Part shown: piece after piece, positions 1 to 8,446 of the stretch
Layout: the number at the start of each line of letters is the position of its first letter
Position numbering within the stretch: position 1 is the stretch's first letter
Assembly (NCBI GenBank): GCA_038226305.1
Contig: JBBRQN010000004.1
Coordinates: forward strand, 62,001-126,000
Source of the DNA: JASLDZ01 sp038226305
GTDB taxonomy: Bacteria; Pseudomonadota; Alphaproteobacteria; Caulobacterales; Caulobacteraceae
DNA: 64,000 bases
Reading direction: 5' to 3'
Translations under genes and position numbers: made by a program
The notes under the pieces: model-generated
Database searches by the model: none
Told to the model about the DNA's origin: nothing
The model's input: the letters and a program-made list of their open reading frames with translations, nothing else

Positions 1-112
1 GCTCGCCGTGGACGAGGTCGGGAGCCCCGACCGGCGCCTGCGCCAAGGCGGCGCCGGCAAGCCCGAGCGCACCGATGAGGGCGGCACCTGCAACGAGGGG
101 TCGAAGGGTCAT
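1..112 (-). CDS. Exported protein, N-terminal fragment (cut by window edge)
   Basis: An ATG at 112 reading leftwards opens a frame with no stop before base 1. The 37 visible residues form a classic Sec signal peptide: basic MTLRP start, a hydrophobic Ala/Leu/Gly core and an ALA-QA cleavage site near residue 25, then the start of a mature chain (APVGAPDLVHGE). The rest lies outside the window, so the function cannot be told. It is co-directional with selD-selU, 122 bases downstream of selU, and may be a separate unit. The signal peptide is seen directly; the protein is real on that basis only. Confidence 0.6.
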   Translation of the reverse strand, partial: MTLRPLVAGAALIGALGLAGAALAQAPVGAPDLVHGE

Positions 113-234
113 GCGCTGCGTCTCTTTCCCTGCCCGTCCAGCCCTTGTGCGTCGGGGGATCGGTCGCCGAATGTGCAGGCTAGACCGGAAACCGGCCTCG
201 TGGCGAGCAGGTGTTCAACCGCGCCGGAGCGGCT

Positions 235-1284
235 TCAGCCGACCATCCGAGCCACCGCGTCGGCGGCGGCGGCCAAGGCCGTGCTCGTGTCGCTCGCTAC
301 CGTGACTCGTCCGAGGGCGGGGCGGTCGTGGGCTGCGGCTGAGCGCTGGTAGGCCGGGTCGTAGTGGGCGATGAGCAGCGCAGCCGCGAGCCCGTCGGCA
401 TCGTCCGCCGCCACCATCGCCGCCCACTGCGTACGCTCCTCGCGACCGTGGTGACGGGGCAGGCGGGCGAGGAGGTCGAGCACGGCCTGCGGGTGGGCAC
501 GCATGTCGGCATAGTCGAGCGCGGTGCGGCGGGCGCGAACCGCCAGCGGCACCTCCAGCTCGATCACGGGGGCGGTCTGCATCGCCCGCCACAGCCGCGG
601 CGGCAGGCGAAGCTCGCCGATGCGGCTGGACTCCGCCTCCACCACGACGGGTCGGGCGGGATCGAGGGCGGCGATGGCGCTGGCGAGGGCGGACTCGAAG
701 GCCTTCTGCCCGGGCTGGGGCTCGCCCGCGACTTCGCCGAACAGGGAGCCCCGATGCGCGGCCAGGGCCTCCAGATCGAGGGTCTGCACGCCGCGCTGTG
801 CCACGAGGCCCAGCATCTGCGTCTTCCCGGCGCCCGTGGGGCCACCAAGGATCATCACGTTCAAGGGCTCTGGAGAGTCGTAGAGGGCCGCCACCACCTC
901 CCGGCGATAGGTGCGATAGCCTCCGCGCAGAAGGCCCGTGCGCCAGCCCACCTGCGACAGCACCGCCGCCATCGCCGCCGAGCGCTGCCCACCCCGCCAG
1001 CAATAAACCAGGGGCTGGAAGTCGCCGCCGCGCTCGGCCAGCGGCCCGGCCAGATGGTCGGCGATGTTGCGCGAGACGTAGGCGGCACCGACCCGCCGGG
1101 CGCGGAACTTGGAGTCCTGCACATAGATCGTGCCCACTTCGGCGCGCTCGGCGTCGGTCAGCACGGGCATGTTCACGGCGCCGGGCACATGGTCTTCGGC
1201 GAATTCCGCCGGGCTGCGCACGTCGATGATCTGGTCAAAACCCGACAGGCTGGTGGGTGAAGCGTCTGCGACCTCGCGGATCAT
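235..1284 (-). CDS. selU: tRNA 2-selenouridine synthase
   Basis: This 349-residue protein (SelU/MnmH/YbbB) replaces sulfur of 2-thiouridine at tRNA position 34 with selenium, using selenophosphate. The N-terminal half is a rhodanese domain with the active cysteine in LVYCWRGGQRS (C95). A P-loop GGPTGAGKT lies at about 147-155 and marks the C-terminal nucleotide-binding domain used in the geranyl intermediate step. Its ATG overlaps the stop of selD by four bases (ATGA), so the two are translationally coupled and the enzyme is made beside its selenium donor. Length and both domains match the family. Confidence 0.95.
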   Translation of the reverse strand: MIREVADASPTSLSGFDQIIDVRSPAEFAEDHVPGAVNMPVLTDAERAEVGTIYVQDSKFRARRVGAAYVSRNIADHLAGPLAERGGDFQPLVYCWRGGQRSAAMAAVLSQVGWRTGLLRGGYRTYRREVVAALYDSPEPLNVMILGGPTGAGKTQMLGLVAQRGVQTLDLEALAAHRGSLFGEVAGEPQPGQKAFESALASAIAALDPARPVVVEAESSRIGELRLPPRLWRAMQTAPVIELEVPLAVRARRTALDYADMRAHPQAVLDLLARLPRHHGREERTQWAAMVAADDADGLAAALLIAHYDPAYQRSAAAHDRPALGRVTVASDTSTALAAAADAVARMVG

Positions 1285-2330
1285 CCGGGCCGCACGCTCA
1301 CGCCGGGCTCTCCAGCGATCACGCCTCCGACCCTTGCGGCCCGGTGGAAGCCGCGGGCACGCAGTTGATCCAGCACGGCTTCGACCCCTTCAGGCGCGAC
1401 CGACAGCAGCAAGCCGCCGCTTGTCTGCGGGTCGCACAGGAGGTCTCGCAGCGTCGCGTCCAGGCCCGGCGCATGCACCTCCGCGCCGTAGCTGGCCCAG
1501 TTGCGGCCGGATGCGCCCGAGACCACGCCGCTCCGCGCCAAACCCTCGGCCTCCGGCAGGAAGGGCAGGGCGGCCGGGTCGATCTCCACCCGCAAACAAG
1601 CGCCCTTCGCCATCTCCAGCGCGTGACCCAGGAGCCCGAAGCCGGTCACGTCCGTCATGGCGTGGACGGCGGGGTCGTAGGCCAGGTCCGCGCCGATGGC
1701 ATTCAACTGCGTCGCCGAACTCACCAGCGCCGCATATCCCGCCGGCGACAGCACCCCCTGCTGGAAGGCCGCGCCGAGGATGCCGACCCCCAGCCCTTTC
1801 GTGAGGATCAGGGCATCCCCCGCTCGCGCCGTGCGGTTGGTCAGCACCCGGTCGGGATGCACGAGGCCGATGGCGACGAGGCCGTAGATCGGCTCCAAGC
1901 TGTCGATGGAGTGGCCCCCGGCGATGGGGATGTCCGCCGCGGCGCACACCGCCGCGCCGCCCTCCAGCACCCGGCCGATGGTCTCCACGCTCAGCGCCTT
2001 GATCGGCATGCCCACGATGGCGAGGGCGAAGATCGGCGAGCCGCCCATCGCATAGATGTCGCTGAGGGCGTTGGTTGCGGCGATGCGGCCGAAGTCGAAC
2101 GGGTCGTCGATCATCGGCATGAAGAAGTCGGTGGTGGCCACCAGCGCCTGCGTGTCGTTCAGCCGCCACACGGCCGCATCGTCAGAGGTCTCGGTGCCGA
2201 CCAGCAGGTTCTCGAACGGTCGCGCTGCGGGGGTTCGGGCCAGGATGCCGCGCAGCACGGCGGGCGCGATCTTGCATCCGCAGCCGCCCCCGTGGGCGAG
2301 GGAAGTAAGAGTGGGCTCGGGCGCGTTCAC
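1281..2330 (-). CDS. selD: Selenide, water dikinase (selenophosphate synthase)
   Basis: SelD makes selenophosphate from selenide and ATP, the selenium donor for SelU and, where present, selenocysteine synthesis. The N-terminal catalytic motif HGGGCGCK places C17 and K20 exactly as in the E. coli enzyme. The PurM-type ATP-binding core follows (DDAAVW, TTDFFMPMIDDPFDFG, LCDPQTSGG). The start is GTG at 2330 with only a weak Shine-Dalgarno sequence. No selA, selB or selC is seen here, so the visible partner is only selU. It is divergent from the mesaconyl-CoA genes across 133 bases. Confidence 0.95.
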   Translation of the reverse strand: MNAPEPTLTSLAHGGGCGCKIAPAVLRGILARTPAARPFENLLVGTETSDDAAVWRLNDTQALVATTDFFMPMIDDPFDFGRIAATNALSDIYAMGGSPIFALAIVGMPIKALSVETIGRVLEGGAAVCAAADIPIAGGHSIDSLEPIYGLVAIGLVHPDRVLTNRTARAGDALILTKGLGVGILGAAFQQGVLSPAGYAALVSSATQLNAIGADLAYDPAVHAMTDVTGFGLLGHALEMAKGACLRVEIDPAALPFLPEAEGLARSGVVSGASGRNWASYGAEVHAPGLDATLRDLLCDPQTSGGLLLSVAPEGVEAVLDQLRARGFHRAARVGGVIAGEPGVSVRPG

Positions 2331-2463
2331 CTGTGTCTTTCACCACGCCCGTGAAGAGGCGTCGAGAGCGTGCAGTGCAACATGAAAACTGAATGTTCTC
2401 CGGCCCTTTCCGCCTGAGCTTTATTGGGCTTAGCTGGTGAAAACAGTCCTCATCGGAGGCGGC

Positions 2464-3312
2464 ATGGGAGAGGCGACGTTGCAGGACTGGGTGGGTCGCA
2501 CCCAAGTCCTCACCGATACGATCACGCCGGCGCCCGCCCGCGCGCTCGCGGCCACGCTGAACCGGCTGGACCTGTCGCAGCTTGGGGAGGGCGACGCGAT
2601 CCAGCCCCTGTGGAGCTGGCTATACTTCCTACCGCTGGCTCCTTCGTCGCAGATCGGGCCGGACGGGCATCCGAAGCGCGGCGGGTTCCTGCCGCCGATC
2701 GAGCTGCCGCGGCGGATGTGGGCGGGCAGCCGCTGCCGCTTCCACGCTCCCTTGCGCATCGGCGACGCGGTGGAGCGCACCTCCACCATCGCCAAGGTTT
2801 CCGAGAAGGCGGGCAAGGCCGGAACGATGGTGTTCGTCACCGTCAGCCACGCCGTGGCCGGCCCTGCGGGCCTCGTGATGGAGGAGGAGCAGGACATCGT
2901 GTTCCTCGCCATCCCCGACCGGTTCGCGCCGCCCGAGCCGACACCCCTGCCGCCCTGCGACTGGCGGGAGGACGTTGCGGTCGACCCCGTGCTCCTGTTC
3001 CGGTTCTCGGCGCTGACGTTCAACGGCCACCGCATCCACTACGACCGCAACTATGCATCGGAGGTGGAGCGATATCCGGGCCTGGTGGTTCACGGCCCCC
3101 TGCAGGCGGTGCTGCTGTTCGATGCCGCCACCCGGCACTCGCCCGATCGAGCGCCCGCCAGCTTCGACTTCCGCGGCCTGCGCCCCCTGTTCGACTTCGA
3201 CGCCGTGAGCCTCAACGGCAAGGGGGGAGAGACCGGCGGCCTGCAACTCTACACAGCCAACGCCGACGGGGCCGTCGGCATGTCGGCCAGCCTCGCGTGG
3301 GCCGCCTCGTGA
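2464..3312 (+). CDS. meh: Mesaconyl-C4-CoA (3-methylfumaryl-CoA) hydratase, MaoC/FAS1-like fold
   Basis: The 282-residue protein matches the Meh family of double-hotdog hydratases, which add water to mesaconyl-C4-CoA to give citramalyl-CoA in the 3-hydroxypropionate bicycle. Visible family features are LSQLGEGDAIQPLWSW near the N-terminus, a hotdog segment with HAPLRIGD, and the C-terminal ALTFNGHRIHYD...VVHGPLQA region that holds the hydratase active site. ATG 2464 was chosen over GTG 2437 because GGAGG stands just before it (4-base spacing) and the family starts with a residue pattern like GEATLQDWVG. It overlaps the next gene by GTGA. Confidence 0.82.
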   Translation: MGEATLQDWVGRTQVLTDTITPAPARALAATLNRLDLSQLGEGDAIQPLWSWLYFLPLAPSSQIGPDGHPKRGGFLPPIELPRRMWAGSRCRFHAPLRIGDAVERTSTIAKVSEKAGKAGTMVFVTVSHAVAGPAGLVMEEEQDIVFLAIPDRFAPPEPTPLPPCDWREDVAVDPVLLFRFSALTFNGHRIHYDRNYASEVERYPGLVVHGPLQAVLLFDAATRHSPDRAPASFDFRGLRPLFDFDAVSLNGKGGETGGLQLYTANADGAVGMSASLAWAAS

Positions 3313-4232
3313 TTCCCGAGCGGCTGGAACGCTCGATCCTGATCGTGCCGGGCTCCAACCCGGCGATGATCGCCAAGGCCGCTACAGCGACCGCCGACGC
3401 GGTGTGCATCGACCTGGAAGACGCCGTCGCCCCCGACGCCAAGGCGCAGGCCCGCACCCACGCTGTCGAGGCGCTCAACGCCCTCGACTTTGGGGGCAAG
3501 GTGCGGCTGGTGCGGATCAACGGCCTCGACACGCCCTTCGCCTATCGCGACCTCGTCGAAGTGGGGGAGGGGGCGGGGGCCAACCTCGACCTGATCGTGG
3601 TGCCCAAGGTCAACGGGCGCGACGAGGTGCGTTTCGTCGACAGCTTCCTGACCCAGATCGAGGCCGCCTGCGGCTTCGCCCGACCCATCGGGATCGAGGC
3701 CTTGATCGAGACGGCGGCGGGGGTGCTGAACATCCGCGAGATCGTCACCGCATCCCCGAGGCTCGAGGCTTTGATCTACGGCTCGGGCGACTATGCGGCC
3801 TCGATGGGCATGCCGATGGAGACGATCGGCGGCTTTGACGCCAACGATGATCTCTACCCCGGCCACCGCTGGCATCACGTGATGCACACGCTGGTGGGCG
3901 CCGCCCGCGCCCACGGACTGCGCGCCATCGACGGGCCGTTCGCAGACTTCAGAAACGCCGAGGGGCTGGAGCGCGCCGCCCGCATCGGCCGGGCGATGGG
4001 CTTCGACGGCAAGTGGTGCATCCACCCCAGCCAGCCCGCGACGGTGGATGCGATCTACGCCCCCACGGCTGCAGACATCGCCCGAGCCAGCGAGGTCGTC
4101 GCCGCCTACGACGCGGCCACCGCCGCCGGTCGGGGCGCCATCAGCGTCGGCGGCAAGATGGTCGACGCGGCTAACCTTCGCATGTGTCGAGACACCCTGG
4201 CCCGGGCCCGCCGGGCCGGGCTCGTCGGCTGA
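3309..4232 (+). CDS. HpcH/HpaI-family CoA-ester lyase (citramalyl-CoA or malyl-CoA lyase)
   Basis: A 307-residue CitE/Mcl-type TIM-barrel lyase. R69 (LVRING), E134 (EALIETAAG) and D161 (YGSGDYAAS) correspond to CoA-ester and Mg2+ ligands of the family, and GFDGKWCIHPSQ is the C-terminal signature. Between Meh and Mct the expected reaction is cleavage of citramalyl-CoA to acetyl-CoA and pyruvate. Malyl-CoA or beta-methylmalyl-CoA lyase activity is also possible, since one enzyme serves all three in Chloroflexus. The GTG start at 3309 overlaps the Meh stop in GTGA. An open frame extends upstream of 3309 but is only the third frame of meh. Confidence 0.8.
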   Translation: MIPERLERSILIVPGSNPAMIAKAATATADAVCIDLEDAVAPDAKAQARTHAVEALNALDFGGKVRLVRINGLDTPFAYRDLVEVGEGAGANLDLIVVPKVNGRDEVRFVDSFLTQIEAACGFARPIGIEALIETAAGVLNIREIVTASPRLEALIYGSGDYAASMGMPMETIGGFDANDDLYPGHRWHHVMHTLVGAARAHGLRAIDGPFADFRNAEGLERAARIGRAMGFDGKWCIHPSQPATVDAIYAPTAADIARASEVVAAYDAATAAGRGAISVGGKMVDAANLRMCRDTLARARRAGLVG

Positions 4233-4251
4233 TCACGGAGCGGGAACAGGC

Positions 4252-5466
4252 ATGGTCAAGATTCTGGAGGGCCTTCGCATCGTGGAGGGCTCGGCGTTCG
4301 TGGCGGCGCCGCTCGCGGGAATGACGCTGGCGCAGATGGGCGCCGACGTGATCCGCTTCGATCGTATCAAGGGTGGGCTCGACAATGCGAGGTGGCCGGT
4401 GACGCAAAGCGGCCGCAGCCTGTTCTGGGCCGGGCTGAACAAGGGGAAGCGCAGCCTCGCCGTCGACATGACCACCCCTAAGGGACAGGAGGTGGTCACC
4501 CGCCTGATCTGCGAGCCGGGGGAGGGGAAGGGCATCTTCCTCACCAACCTGCGGGTGCGCGGCTGGATGGACTACGACAGCCTGAAGAAACACCGGGAAG
4601 ACCTGATCATGATGTCGGTCACCGGCGACCGGCGCGGCGGCCCGCAGGTGGACTACACGGTGAACCCCGCCGTCGGCTTCCCCGATGCGACGGGACCGGA
4701 GGGCTCGACAGAACCCGTAGGCCACGTGCTCCCGGCGTGGGACTGCATGACCGGCCAGCAGGCCGCGCTGGGCATCCTCGCGGCCGAGCGGCATCGGCGG
4801 CTCACGGGCCGGGGCCAGGTGGTGGAGCTGGCATTGAAAGACATGGCGCTGGCCATGCTGGGCAACCTCGGCATCATCGGCGAGCTGACCATCAACGGGG
4901 TGGAGCGCCCCAAGGTCGGCAACGCTCTCTACGGTGCCTATGCGCAGGATTTCGTCTGCGCAGGCGGCGAGCGGCTGATCGTGGTCGCCCTTACCCTTCG
5001 CCAATGGGACAACCTGCAGGCCGCCACCGGCACGAAAGACGCCTTCGCCGAACTCGCCGCCCAGCTCGGCGTGGACCTGCGCAAGGAGGGTGAACGCTAC
5101 GTCCACCGCCACGCTATCACGGCCGTGCTGAAGCCGTGGTTCGACACGACGCCCTTCAACGAGGCCGCAAAGGCCCTGTCCGGCGCCAGCTGCACCTGGT
5201 CGCGCTATCGCAGCTTCCGCCAGACCCTGGAGGAAGACCCCGACTGCTCCACCGATAACCCGATGTTCTCCATGCTCGACCACCCGGGCATCGGCCCCTA
5301 CCTCACGCCCGGCAACCCCATCGCCTTCTCCGATGTGGACCGCATCCCGCCGACGCGGGCGCCGAGCCTGGGCGAAAACACCGACGAGATCCTCAGCGAC
5401 ATCGGCTATTCCGACGGAGAAGTCGCAAAACTCCACGATGACGGCGTGGTCGCCGGTCCCCGGTGA
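4252..5466 (+). CDS. mct: Mesaconyl-CoA C1-C4 CoA transferase (2-methylfumaryl-CoA isomerase)
   Basis: A 404-residue family III CoA-transferase. Sequence features are those of Mct: EGSAFVAAPLAGMTLAQMGA at the N-terminus, FWAGLNKGKRSLAVD, DYTVNPAVGFP, HVLPAWDCMTGQQAALG, and DPDCSTDNPMF late in the protein. Mct moves CoA within mesaconate from the C1 to the C4 carboxyl, producing the Meh substrate. ATG 4252 has GGAG 11 bases upstream. It follows the lyase after 19 bases in the same operon. Generic family III transferases share the fold, but the whole-length resemblance and the neighbours favour Mct. Confidence 0.85.
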   Translation: MVKILEGLRIVEGSAFVAAPLAGMTLAQMGADVIRFDRIKGGLDNARWPVTQSGRSLFWAGLNKGKRSLAVDMTTPKGQEVVTRLICEPGEGKGIFLTNLRVRGWMDYDSLKKHREDLIMMSVTGDRRGGPQVDYTVNPAVGFPDATGPEGSTEPVGHVLPAWDCMTGQQAALGILAAERHRRLTGRGQVVELALKDMALAMLGNLGIIGELTINGVERPKVGNALYGAYAQDFVCAGGERLIVVALTLRQWDNLQAATGTKDAFAELAAQLGVDLRKEGERYVHRHAITAVLKPWFDTTPFNEAAKALSGASCTWSRYRSFRQTLEEDPDCSTDNPMFSMLDHPGIGPYLTPGNPIAFSDVDRIPPTRAPSLGENTDEILSDIGYSDGEVAKLHDDGVVAGPR

Positions 5467-5610
5467 GCGAGGCGCGAGGCGGGGTGGCCGGACACCTCGC
5501 CCACGCCGTCCGGATCGGCTAAGCGTGGACTCGTCGCGAAGACGCGCCCGGCCTCCTGAGAGCCGACCGTCGATGCAGGCAGGAAACGACAACGGATCGG
5601 TGCGCGCGCG

Positions 5611-6105
5611 ATGGCCTATGTGATCAGGATCAACGGCAAAACCCGTTCGGTGGACGTGGAGCCGGACATGCCGCTCCTGTGGGTGCTGCGCGACGAGCTG
5701 GGCCTGAAAGGCTCCAAGTTCGGCTGCGGCGTCGGGCTTTGCGGAGCTTGCACCGTGCACATCGACGGCAAGGCTACCCGGTCTTGCATCACGCCCGTGT
5801 CGTCGGTGGGTGCGGCCTCGGTCACCACCATCGAGGCCATCGGCGCCACTGCGATCGGGGCGAAGGTGCAGGCTGCCTGGCTTGAGACCGACGTGGTGCA
5901 GTGCGGCTACTGCCAGGCGGGGCAGATCATGTCGGCCTGCGCGCTCCTCTCGAAGACGCCCAAGCCCACCGATTCGGACATCGACGCCGCCATGCAGGGC
6001 AATGCCTGCCGCTGCTGCACCTATGTGCGCATCCGGGCCGCCATCAAGCAGGCCGCCGGGATGTCTACGGCTGACACCCGGCCCGTCGGCATGGGAGTGG
6101 CGTGA
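5611..6105 (+). CDS. (2Fe-2S) subunit of a xanthine-dehydrogenase-family oxidoreductase (IorA type)
   Basis: The 164-residue electron-transfer subunit carries two [2Fe-2S] clusters. The plant-ferredoxin-type cluster uses C39, C44, C47 and C59 (GCGVGLCGAC...SC). The second, all-helical domain uses C98, C101, C133 and C135 (QCGYCQAGQ and ACRCCTY). The residue after the last ligand, usually Gly in CRCGTY, is Cys136 here. It partners the molybdopterin subunit immediately downstream, to which it is coupled by TGATG. It starts 144 bases after mct and may share that transcript, though nothing in the sequence shows a metabolic link. Confidence 0.93.
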   Translation: MAYVIRINGKTRSVDVEPDMPLLWVLRDELGLKGSKFGCGVGLCGACTVHIDGKATRSCITPVSSVGAASVTTIEAIGATAIGAKVQAAWLETDVVQCGYCQAGQIMSACALLSKTPKPTDSDIDAAMQGNACRCCTYVRIRAAIKQAAGMSTADTRPVGMGVA

Positions 6106-8342
6106 TGACGACGCTCACCCAACCGACCCGCGGCGGCGTTTCGCGGCGCCGCCTGTTCGTCACCGCCGGGGCCGCCACAGGCGGCGGGCTGATGCTGAGC
6201 TTCGGCGGCGCGGCCTTCGGCGACACGCCCGGCCAGCTGCCCGACAAGGGCGCCGCCCCGCAGATCGGTAACTACCTGCGCATCGCCCCGGATGGGGTGA
6301 TCACCATCATGTCGAAGAACCCGGAGATCGGGCAGGGCATCAAGACCATGCTGCCCATGGTGATCGCCGAGGAGCTCGACTGCGACTGGAAGGACGTGCG
6401 CATCGAGAACGCGCCGCTCGATTCGTCGAAGTTCGGGGCACAGTTCGCGGGCGGCAGCTTTGCCACTCCGCAGAACTACGAGCCCATGCGCCGGGTGGGC
6501 GCTACGGGGCGGGCCATGCTGATCGCCGCCGCGGCTGCCACCTGGAACGTGCCCGTGGCCGAATGCACGACAGCTATGGGCGTGGTCCGCCACTCGGGCT
6601 CCGGCCGCAAGCTGAAGTATGGAGCGCTGGCGGCCAAGGCTGCCACCCTCACGCCTCCGAACCCGGCGACGCTCACGCTGAAAGACCCGGCCAGCTTCCG
6701 GATCATCGGCAAGTCCGTGCTTGGGATAGACAGCCCCAGGATCGTCAAGGGCGAGCCCATCTTCGGCATCGATACCGTAGTGCCCGGCATGGCCTACGCC
6801 GTGTTCGTGAAATGCCCCGTGTTCGGCGGCAAGGTGATCAGCGCCAACGTGGATGCGGTAAAGGCCCAGCGCGGCGTGACGCACTGCTTCGTTGTGGAAG
6901 GCGGCTCCGACCTCGCCGGGCTTGTCTCCGGCGTCGCCATCGTGGGCGACAGCTGGTGGCGCGTGAACAAGGCGCGCGATGCGCTCAAGGTGGACTGGAA
7001 CGAGGGGGCCACGGCCCTGCAGAGCAGCCAGGGCTTCGAGGCCCGCGCCGCAAAGTTCCATCAGGAAGCGCAGTTCAAGAGCTTCAAGGCGCAGGGCGAC
7101 GTGGACAAGGTTCTGGCCGATGCTCCGCACAAGGCCGAGGCGGGCTATTTCTACCCGTTCCTGTCGCACGCCACCCTGGAGCCGCAGAACTGCACGGCCC
7201 ACGTGGTGGGCGATCAGGTGACCATCTGGGCGCCGACGCAGAACCCCGGCGCCGGCCGCAGCCTCGTCGCCAAGACGCTGGGCGTGCCGCCCGCCAACGT
7301 GGCGGTGAACATCACCCGCTGCGGCGGCGGCTTCGGGCGTCGCCTGTCCAACGACTACATGGTCGAGGCGGCGTGGATCTCGAAGGTGGCGGGCGTGCCC
7401 GTGAAGCTCCTGTGGAACCGTGCAGACGACATGCAGCACGACTTCTACCGCCCCGCAGGGTTCCACTCTTTCAAGGGCGGGGTGGATGCGGCGGGCAAGC
7501 TGATCGCCTTCCGCGACGACTTCGTCACCTTCGGCACGGGCGACACCGACGTTTCCAGCGCCACCCTTTCCGGCACGGAGTTCCCGGCGGGACTGGTGGA
7601 CAACCTCGGCTACTCGCGCTCTGCCATCGAGCTTGGCGTGCCCACGGGGCCGCTGCGGGCACCGGGCAGCAATGCCCTGGCCTTCGTGTTTCAGAGCTTC
7701 ATCGACGAACTCGCCCATTCGGCCAGCCGCGACCCCCTGCAGTTCCGCCTCGATCTCCTGGGCGCGCGCAAGGCCGTGAGCACCGGCCAGACGCCGACCG
7801 GCGCGATGAAGCCGCCCTTCGACACGGGGCGGATGCGCGACGTGCTCGAGCTCGTGGCGGCGAAGTCCGGCTGGGGCACGCGCAAGCTTCCCCCGCGTAC
7901 CGGCATAGGCGTGGCGTTCTACTTCAGCCACCTGGGGTATTTCGCGGAGGTGGTGCAGGCCAGTGTGTCGACCAAGGGTGCGATCCGGGTCGAGAAGGTG
8001 TGGGTGGCGGGCGACGTGGGCAGCCAGATTATCAATCCCACCGGTGCCGAGGCGCAGGTTCAGGGTGCCGTGCTCGACGGTCTGGGCGAGGCGCTGGGCC
8101 AGGCGATCACCATCGACAAGGGCCGGGTCGTGCAGTCGAACTTCTACGACTTCCTGCTCTTGCGGATGCCCCAGGCCCCGCAGGTGGAGGTGCATTTCCT
8201 CAAGACCGCAAACCCGCCCACGGGCCTTGGCGAGCCCGCCCTGCCGCCGGTGATTCCGGCCCTGTGCAACGCCATCTTCGCCGCCACCGGAGTGCGGATT
8301 CGGCGGCTGCCCATCGACGTGAAGGCGCTGCGAACCGTTTGA
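6105..8342 (+). CDS. Molybdopterin-binding subunit, isoquinoline 1-oxidoreductase beta type
   Basis: A 745-residue catalytic subunit of the xanthine dehydrogenase family that hydroxylates N-heterocycles or oxidises aldehydes with a molybdenum cofactor. It has a twin-arginine signal (SRRRLFVTAG) and an Ala/Gly-rich core ending near AAFGD, so it is probably exported folded with IorA. Cofactor motifs include RCGGGFGRR around residue 410 and the late GLGEPALPP with the conserved Glu near 709. ATG 6105 is preferred to GTG 6102 because it forms the TGATG junction. The substrate is unknown; isoquinoline is only the family label. Confidence 0.9.
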   Translation: MTTLTQPTRGGVSRRRLFVTAGAATGGGLMLSFGGAAFGDTPGQLPDKGAAPQIGNYLRIAPDGVITIMSKNPEIGQGIKTMLPMVIAEELDCDWKDVRIENAPLDSSKFGAQFAGGSFATPQNYEPMRRVGATGRAMLIAAAAATWNVPVAECTTAMGVVRHSGSGRKLKYGALAAKAATLTPPNPATLTLKDPASFRIIGKSVLGIDSPRIVKGEPIFGIDTVVPGMAYAVFVKCPVFGGKVISANVDAVKAQRGVTHCFVVEGGSDLAGLVSGVAIVGDSWWRVNKARDALKVDWNEGATALQSSQGFEARAAKFHQEAQFKSFKAQGDVDKVLADAPHKAEAGYFYPFLSHATLEPQNCTAHVVGDQVTIWAPTQNPGAGRSLVAKTLGVPPANVAVNITRCGGGFGRRLSNDYMVEAAWISKVAGVPVKLLWNRADDMQHDFYRPAGFHSFKGGVDAAGKLIAFRDDFVTFGTGDTDVSSATLSGTEFPAGLVDNLGYSRSAIELGVPTGPLRAPGSNALAFVFQSFIDELAHSASRDPLQFRLDLLGARKAVSTGQTPTGAMKPPFDTGRMRDVLELVAAKSGWGTRKLPPRTGIGVAFYFSHLGYFAEVVQASVSTKGAIRVEKVWVAGDVGSQIINPTGAEAQVQGAVLDGLGEALGQAITIDKGRVVQSNFYDFLLLRMPQAPQVEVHFLKTANPPTGLGEPALPPVIPALCNAIFAATGVRIRRLPIDVKALRTV

Positions 8343-8382
8343 CCACAAGGGATCGTGCATCTGAGCAACATTGATATTAGGC

Positions 8383-8399
8383 AATAGAGGCGCTCTATT
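8383..8399. promoter_or_regulatory. Inverted repeat, candidate TetR operator upstream of the regulator
   Basis: AATAGAGGCGCTCTATT has 7-base arms (AATAGAG/CTCTATT) around a 3-base centre. It lies between the molybdenum hydroxylase and the TetR gene that begins at 8447. The word TAGAGGCGC recurs in the next intergenic gap at 9126, before the TonB receptor. No T-run follows, so a terminator role is unlikely. Assignment to this TetR is inference. Confidence 0.5.
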
Positions 8400-8446
8400 C
8401 CAAGCTCGCCCTTCACGCTGGCGGCGGGCTGTGAAAGGACGCCACG

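Noticed and set aside
2424..4232. Apparent 602-residue fusion of an unknown domain to the CoA lyase
   Set aside because: The first 295 codons are the third frame of the hydratase gene; the lyase starts at GTG 3309.
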